64,000 nt of DNA from Ananas comosus (lineage: Eukaryota; Streptophyta; Magnoliopsida; Poales; Bromeliaceae), in assembly GCF_001540865.1 (NCBI RefSeq), contig NC_033622.1, forward strand, positions 15,283,237-15,347,236, given 5' to 3'. Under the pieces are notes generated by a model. The model searched no databases. It was not told the origin of the DNA and saw only the letters and a list, made by a program, of their open reading frames with translations. This document shows, piece by piece, positions 57,473-64,000 of this stretch (positions within the stretch are counted from its first letter, which is position 1; the number at the start of each line of letters is the position of its first letter). The translations under genes were made by a program, and so were the position numbers.

Positions 57473-60400
57473 TTAATAAGAGATAGAGAGAATTAAATCG
57501 AAACAAATCAGAGGTTCCGCAAGGAAATCAAAATTACGTCCAAAAACCTACATGGATCATGCAAGTGGGACTGAAAATCCACAAAAGCAAAAGATGAGAT
57601 ATGAAGGTACCCTCCCAGTCAATCACATCGTCGTGCCTCATTAAGTTGTGAGGATCTAACTAGTGGCAATATTAAAACTTCCAACTTGGAAAGATGCCAC
57701 TTTAGAAATTTATTCTTGTGCTTAAAAGGCAAGCTGATAGTGTATGATTAGATGTTATTATTACTCGATAGAATAGAATGAGTGTGATAGAACAAATACA
57801 TGGTGTCCCGGCTTAGTGCAGTGGTTGAACTATGATTGGAGACAATCCACAGACCAGCTAACTTGTGATCTAAGATGATTAGGAAATATACACCCACCAA
57901 TCAAAAGCAGAGTAGCAAATCAATCAAAGTGGTGGCCCATAACACGGTCTCTTCACCCAACTACTGCAATTGCAGCGGACATCATCCATCTAGTCACCTC
58001 CCATATTTTCTCCCCTACTAATTTTTATGCTTAGGCCACAAATGTCAACTCATGCCACCATAGTCCACAGATGCTATTAGGTTTCCAGCCTCTTTACAGA
58101 AGGGATGGCACATGGAGAGGAGGAGATTATCATGGCATCAGGGATGGACTTGGGTGGGCTACAAAGCTCCTTTTCTTAGGGGGACAGTTTTGATTGATGG
58201 ATTCCACACCAAGGAACAAAGGGGTGGAGTACATCAGTACACGGTTTGGTATATATGCATGAGAGTGGGGAATGTAAAAAAAAATGATAGAATCATACTT
58301 TTGGCTACTCGGAATTGGTGATCACTTAATAAAGTACTGATTCGATTCCTACGCTGAGAATCGAATGCAAAAGGCTAAATCAATCACTAATCAGCGAAAC
58401 TAATGCATTAATTACTCAAAGGGGTGTTCATACGTGCAACCCCAATATCCATCGCGATACTAGTTTTAGCAATCACCTGCGGAACGGAACGCCTACTAAT
58501 TGGTTCGGTTCACAGTTCACACCCGCACACACTAAAAGATAGTAAGATCACTGTTGGTACACTACTAGCGCCGCTTTGAGCTGCATAAGGGATATCTCCA
58601 AAGCATTACTCTGCTCGAGAATGAAACCCAAAGATGTGAACAACGGCCATCAAATCAGCAAGTTGGAGGGGGAAGATGGATCAATCAACCTGCGCAGCTT
58701 GTCGGTCGAAAATATGCAGCCTGCAGAGGGTGGTGGAATCTGAGGAGTTAGCAGTGACGACTTCCCAATTATTGGGCACACTAACAACTCCAAATGCTTG
58801 TCAGATGGACCACCCAACCGAGGAGGATAAACCTCCCACCTAATTCACCAGGATGATTCCAGTGAAGCTGACTAGTCAAATAGGAAAAGTAAAAAATAAT
58901 TGAGCTTTTGTTTTTCTTCATTTATTTCCTCTTTGCTTACTCGAAAGGTGTAATTTATAACTCACCACGTCCTGCCTAATGTCGAAACAGAGAAGCTACA
59001 GCAACTCCTGGAAAAGATGACCTGAGATATATAGGATGAAGGGTCATGGAATGGTACAAACTATAGCTCATTGGATTCTCAGAAGATCAACAAGACAATT
59101 TTTTTCCACTATTTCCGGATCAGATCACAGCGACGAAAGAGGAGTCACTGTAGGATTCCAGTGGGTGGTCACACACCCACATACTAATTAAGGTCCCCAT
59201 GTATGAAAACGAAAACAGATTCCTTCATGTGAACAACGTTTTCTTCTTTTACAAAAGAATCCACAGCTGGGCATGCCAAGAACATTAATATTGAAGCCCC
59301 CAAACATGATAAACCTAACCATGACCATGTGCGTGAACCGAAATAGAAGAAAAGGACTGCCTAGTAAGAGAAGCGGCTGCTAACAAGTTTGAACAAGAAG
59401 AGGCAAACAAAGCCAATTGCAAATAGTCTATGAGAGCGAGAGAAAAAGGACACTGATGCAGTCACCTATCACTATAATTCACAGCTCATACGGGTGTGGG
59501 TTTGCTACCCTAGAAGAATGTTGGCCTACGGCAACCCTACCGCCGCTTGTTGCCATTCACACCGCATTGTCCTCGGCTCATACTTTCTCAGCTTTATGAA
59601 GGTATTTTTTTATTACCGTGAAAAAAATCCAAAATTGGGAGGACATCGTGGAAGGTTAGAGTTGGCATGGAAATGCTATCTGAAAGTGTTCAGCAAACAT
59701 CTGTGAACGTTTGGCCCAGCATGTGCTTCTGCTTTCAACTACAGTCATATATAGTATAATATTTGGCAACTGTAAACGCCGCTATAAAAATTAAATTTAG
59801 ATTCTAAGTTCTAGATGCAGAAGACTCAGTTTTTAGCTCCTAATTTTGCCACAGAGAAGCTGTCGAAAACATCTTAATAGAGTACTCCATATAATAGCTT
59901 TACTCAAAATTACTTCGTCAAACAACAGAGCACTCTATGGCAGGCCCAAACAGGAATGGTCTGTTTGGTATGCTTGGCACTTTACCAACCCCATTTTAGA
60001 GAGAGTTAGAGCTGTTTGCGATCAATTTGATATCAATTACAGAAAATAGAGGTTTCAGTAAAGCCCATCAAGTTTACTTGAGGAACAGAAGAGATAGGGT
60101 AGAGCAGAGCACACAGTAGAGGACAAGCCGGTTGGAAAAGCAGAAGCACATGGAGGTAGAACAGGAAATATGATAAAAATGAAAAGAGAAAATTTTCTGC
60201 AGTTACTAGGGAAACGTTTTTTAATTGTATAATTTACTGCTTTCCGAAAAAGAAAGCAGTTCGAGAAGCAACGCATAAAAAGCACATGCAAGTCGAAACC
60301 TTCAAACATTTTAGCCCAATGAGTATATCTGGTTACAAGTATTCAGTCCCTGAAAGTGAATGCTCGAATAGAACAGAAACCTGCATATTCCCTACATCAA

Positions 60401-60693
60401 ACCACTCAACAATTACAGACTAATACGATCTTAAAAGGTGTTAAAATATAAGTCGAAAATAAAAGAAAATTAGTACCACACAGAGTAAATTTAGAACCTT
60501 ATTCTCTCAGATTGTGGTCAAATATTTGCAGCTGAACTTTCAACCAGCAGATTACTTGCAGGGGGGAAAGAAATCACCTAGAGGCACAACAGTACCGACA
60601 CCAAAAAAATCTTTCAAAAAGACATCACGTACATATGACAAAGCATGATAAGCATGATGAAGAATATGATTAGACAACATTATTTAGGAATTT
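57473..60693. other. Gene-free spacer 3' of the HIG1 gene
   Basis: Mostly unique-looking sequence of higher complexity than the transposon-rich part. Short frames such as 58621-58743 (40 codons, plus) exist but have no recognisable similarity. No repeat ends or RNA genes are seen. Confidence 0.4.
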
Positions 60694-61892
60694 TTATTTC
60701 TTTGATCCCCTAAAGTGTTCCCCGTAGTAGTAAGCACTCCCAACCATTAAAGCAACTGTTGCACCCTGAACTACGACACGAGCCCTCATCAGCTTCTGAC
60801 CTAAGTGAGAATTCCCTTGCCTAAAGCTGATTAGACCGGCTGTGAGGACACCAGCAGTTAAAAGTGCACCTGAGAAACTTTAATGTTAGATACGAGAACA
60901 AGAAAAAGTTCACCACACTATTCATGATCAGTTTCCTAATGTAAAATTCATCAAAGAGAAAATTGTTTTGTCAACTGGGGATATCATCTAGAGAAAGGAA
61001 ACCTAATTAGAAATGTTATCTATTTCAATTAGCTTCAAACATTATACTGTTACTGGTACAAGTGGTGCTCAAGTGTAACCTATAAAAACAACTGAAATTC
61101 ATTAGATTGTTAATCTTACAATGTTCCAGAGATCTTTAGTTTCATAAATCATGTCTTAGAAGTCAATTAATTCAAATCATCAAAATGTCCGCTCAATCAT
61201 AACATCTACTCATGACTTATACTCATTCCTCACAGAGGTTCTGATATTCAAAAGCATAGGATAGTTGTGCTTGAAAATTAGGTATGCCTCTAGTTATTTC
61301 AATGTTAAAATTTGCAACTCTGAATATAACAAAAGATGTCAACCTGAAAAAAGTTGAATCTGAATATAACAAGCAATATACAGACCGGGAAAGGACAACA
61401 AAACCATAATCAGTTAATCACACATAAATTATACTTTTCGACCAAGCTAAATTTGACAACTCAAAAGGACATAATCTCCGCATCAAAACAACTCATATCG
61501 CTTTAGAATATAGTCATTTGTTGACATGAGATCCGATAAACCCATACCAAAGAAACAACATTAAGCACATCCAAGAAACCAAGAGTATCATGATATTTCT
61601 AAACATAATCATGTCCTCTCTTACTGGAAAAAGGTGACTAATTGCATTACATTGAGCTAATGATTTCCCAAAACAAATAATCATAACAAATATGAACAAG
61701 GTCTAAACTCCATGTGTTTAATATAGAGCAAATGAAAGTGTAGCCAATTGTTCTTAACATAGTCAAGTGCACACGAAATCTGAGATATCAGATGTCTTTT
61801 TTCTTGCCTCAAGTTTGTATTACAAATGCCACAAGAGATATGAAGATATCAAACAGATATTTTGTTGCCTCAAGGAGTCATGAAGCTTCATC

Positions 61893-61972
<80 letters not shown>

Positions 61973-63674
61973 GAAGGAAAGGAGGAAAGGTGAAGCAGTC
62001 ACTGTGCGAAACAAAGTGCAAGTAGTCAAGAAATTTAAAGTTGTTGCACAATAAATTCTGGCTGTAGGAAATAGGCAGAGATTAGCTTAAGCCTTTAAGC
62101 TACTTCAGGAGGTGAACATAGGAACACTCCTCAAAGAGATAAGTTTTTCAAGCATCATAAATACATGGTGAGTTCATGGGTTGTCACTTGGGATTTCTTT
62201 TATTTGACTAGCCACCAAATAATTTCAAACTTTCAACTTTTAACATTACCTTAGAGCCCTCTAAGAACCTTTAGAAAAAAAAAAACCTAGTAATTCTCTT
62301 CTTTAATGACATGTAAATAAGAAATACACTAGGAGATGAGGAAGCAGCTCAGGCAATTATTTGATCACTACCAAGGGAACTAGTTAAATGCAAAGGTCAG
62401 TTTTTGTCTTGCTCCCATGATCATTCCTTAAGATTCCACTCATGCAGGATTCAGAATAAGAAAGTGGCAGTCCTCTAAGGTACACAGCCGACGTAGCAGA
62501 TTAAGTTATTATAGAAAGTAATACTAGCAAGTTACTTCAAAAAGGGTTGTTGAAGGAGTCCTAGAACTTTTGCAAGTGCGGGAAGATCACACGAATATAA
62601 AGAACAAGTATCACCAAATCTATAGGGCTCTTTTGAACATTCAGCTGCTAAGGTAATCCTGACAAGCTACTAGAACAAGTTAAAGATATATGAAACCATT
62701 AAATGTCTCCCTAATATGTTTCCATCATTATTGTTTTGACAAGGCCTGTTGAACGACCTTCTAAGGTAGCTTCATTTCCACGACATTTTCATTTAAAGAG
62801 CACATTACAGCGAAATTCTAGATTGCATCACCAACTTTACTCGTATAAAAAGTAAATATATGAACCCATTAAGAACCAAAGATTTGAAAAGTGCAAAAAT
62901 TTAATTTAATATGACATGGTGATGGAAGAGACTAATCCTAATCAATTTTGTTCGTAAATAAAATACTACTAGCAGACAACGTTCTCGAGCGAAATGGTGA
63001 ATAAACGGAAGTAATACCTTAAATCTTTGCAGTGTTTAGAGTCTTTAGACCCTAAGCAACTGACAAAATTTCCCAAATATAACAGAATCAATTTTACGGC
63101 ACCGCTCTGGTAGAGCCAATAATATAGGTTCTCTGTGACATAAGAATTATCACAAGCTGTTACTAGTTTTTCAAGAATCATAACCGCGACGCATCAGAAT
63201 AACCTTCACTAGAATTCCTGCATATTCTCCATAAACTAACTGACACAAGCGACCCCTCCTTATTACAAGTAGCTCAAATAACAGGTTTCTATTATGTGCA
63301 CAGCAATGGGAGAAAAGTAGCTAAGAGTAAATCATACTTAAATCATATCATATCAATATACTTATTTGCCAAAAAACTAATGATGCAATTACCAAAAACA
63401 CAACGAAATCGTAATCAAAATTAAGGGAAAAAACTTCTAAACTTTAGATTTTACCAATTAGGGCAAAGTAACAACAACCGGGACAAGCCCTAACACCCGA
63501 TTATACGATCGTATGAATCAAAAATCTACGAAAACGAGATGAGAAAAATAGGTTTGGATCAAGGAATTTGAGGAGAGGGGGGGAGATACCGATGGGGACG
63601 AGAGGGTTCTTGACGCGCTTCTTCTGAGCGAGGAGATCTTCGATTTGGGAGTCGGCGGCCCCCATCTTCTCCAT
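60694..63674 (-). CDS. HIG1 domain protein (mitochondrial, respiratory supercomplex factor type)
   Basis: Exon 1 is 63674-63590 and exon 2 is 60869-60694 (phase 1, ATC G|GT GCA), 86 residues. Exon 1: MEKMGAADSQIEDLLAQKKR then VKNPLVPIG; exon 2: ALLTAGVLTAGLISFRQGNS, LGQKLMRARVVVQGATVALM, SAYYYGEHFRGSKK. This is the complete HIG1 (hypoxia-induced gene 1) domain: a basic stretch, first membrane helix from about residue 29, the conserved (Q/I)x-LMRxRVxxQ loop (QKLMRARVVVQG), and second helix. Family members sit in the inner mitochondrial membrane and associate with complexes III/IV. A second ATG four codons in (MGAAD) is an alternative start. The single intron is long (2,720 bp) for so small a gene; it contains a CA/GA microsatellite and otherwise nothing I recognise. 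Confidence 0.92.
61899..61969. repeat. (CA)n(GA)n compound microsatellite in HIG1 intron
   Basis: About 16 CA units run into about 19 GA units, the same compound form as at 1011-1071. Confidence 0.9.
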
Positions 63675-63735
63675 TCGCTTCGATCCGAGTCGATCTCGCA
63701 GGGGGAGGAAAAATTGGGCGAATCGGAGTTGGACC

Positions 63736-63945
63736 ACTTTGGCTCTCGTGGCTCCGCGGCCGTAGACGTGCACCTCGGAGGAAGTGGACCAGTGTCGCCG
63801 CTCTAGCGGTACCTTTCACCTGGACCCGGCCCACCACGTCACTTTGGCTCTCGTGGCTCCGCGGCCGTAGACGTGCACCTCGGAGGAAGTGGACCGGTGT
63901 CGCCGCTCTAGCGGGACTTATCGCCTGGACCCGGTCCACCACGTC
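63736..63945. repeat. 105-bp tandem duplication upstream of HIG1
   Basis: Two copies, 63736-63840 and 63841-63945, begin ACTTTGGCTCTCGTGGCTCC and end CCACCACGTC, differing at only a few positions (ACCAGTGT/ACCGGTGT, GTACCTTTCACC/GACTTATCGCC, CCCGGCCCACC/CCCGGTCCACC). They lie 60-270 bp upstream of the HIG1 start codon, in GC-rich promoter or leader sequence; each contains CACGTC and CACGAGAGCC on one strand. Confidence 0.85.
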
Positions 63946-64000
63946 ACCCCAAAACCCTTCCATATTTTGAAGGTAAATATGCACGGAGGACCCCTCCGCT

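Noticed and set aside
58621..58743. 40-codon plus-strand frame (MKPKDVNNGHQISKLEGEDG)
   Set aside because: Reads like coding sequence, but is too short and has no homologue that I recognise; not enough to call a gene.

Overview
The window is nuclear DNA of a flowering plant, most likely a commelinid-type monocot. Coding exons are spliced and many are GC-rich with strong GC3 (notably the two tandem TBL genes), and they sit in AT-rich intergenic DNA full of small transposons, dinucleotide runs and LINE/SINE fragments. Species cannot be fixed from sequence alone; four short N runs (10806, 11886-11910, 42520, 45189) show it is a draft assembly.

Left third (1-17 kb). The first coding exon of a cellulose synthase-like C (xyloglucan backbone synthase) gene lies on the minus strand and runs off the left edge. 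It is followed by three plus-strand TRICHOME BIREFRINGENCE-LIKE (wall polysaccharide O-acetyltransferase family) genes: two are a recent tandem duplication that includes promoter and 3' flank (3.8-5.4 kb, 7.4-8.8 kb), and one is an older, more divergent relative (13.9-15.9 kb). CSLC and TBL proteins both act in hemicellulose assembly in the Golgi, so the cluster may be functionally related, which is inference.

Middle (17-39 kb). On the minus strand lie a small proline-rich tail-anchored protein, a plastid GNAT acetyltransferase and a PBL28-type receptor-like cytoplasmic kinase. On the plus strand lie a Bet v 1/major latex protein gene and the large telomere maintenance gene CTC1, for which I could derive a 16-exon model of 1,329 codons with matching phases and splice sites throughout. 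CTC1 intron 12 carries a nested transposon.

Right part (39-64 kb). This is gene-poor and repeat-rich. An RSS3-like bHLH-MYC_N family gene (44.5-48.3 kb, minus) has recognisable exons 1-3 and last exon, but the expected central exon is absent. Its place is taken by an intron holding an antisense cornichon exon, a plastid tRNA-Ala fragment and a hairpin element. A HIG1-domain mitochondrial protein gene (60.7-63.7 kb, minus) ends the window.

Mobile DNA. Three foldback elements have perfect 9-bp target duplications (Mutator-type). A family of long-hairpin elements sits inside (TA)n tracts (Micron-like). There is a tRNA-derived SINE family whose 3' hairpin tail is shared with LINE fragments in the same window, and several Tourist/PIF-like elements.
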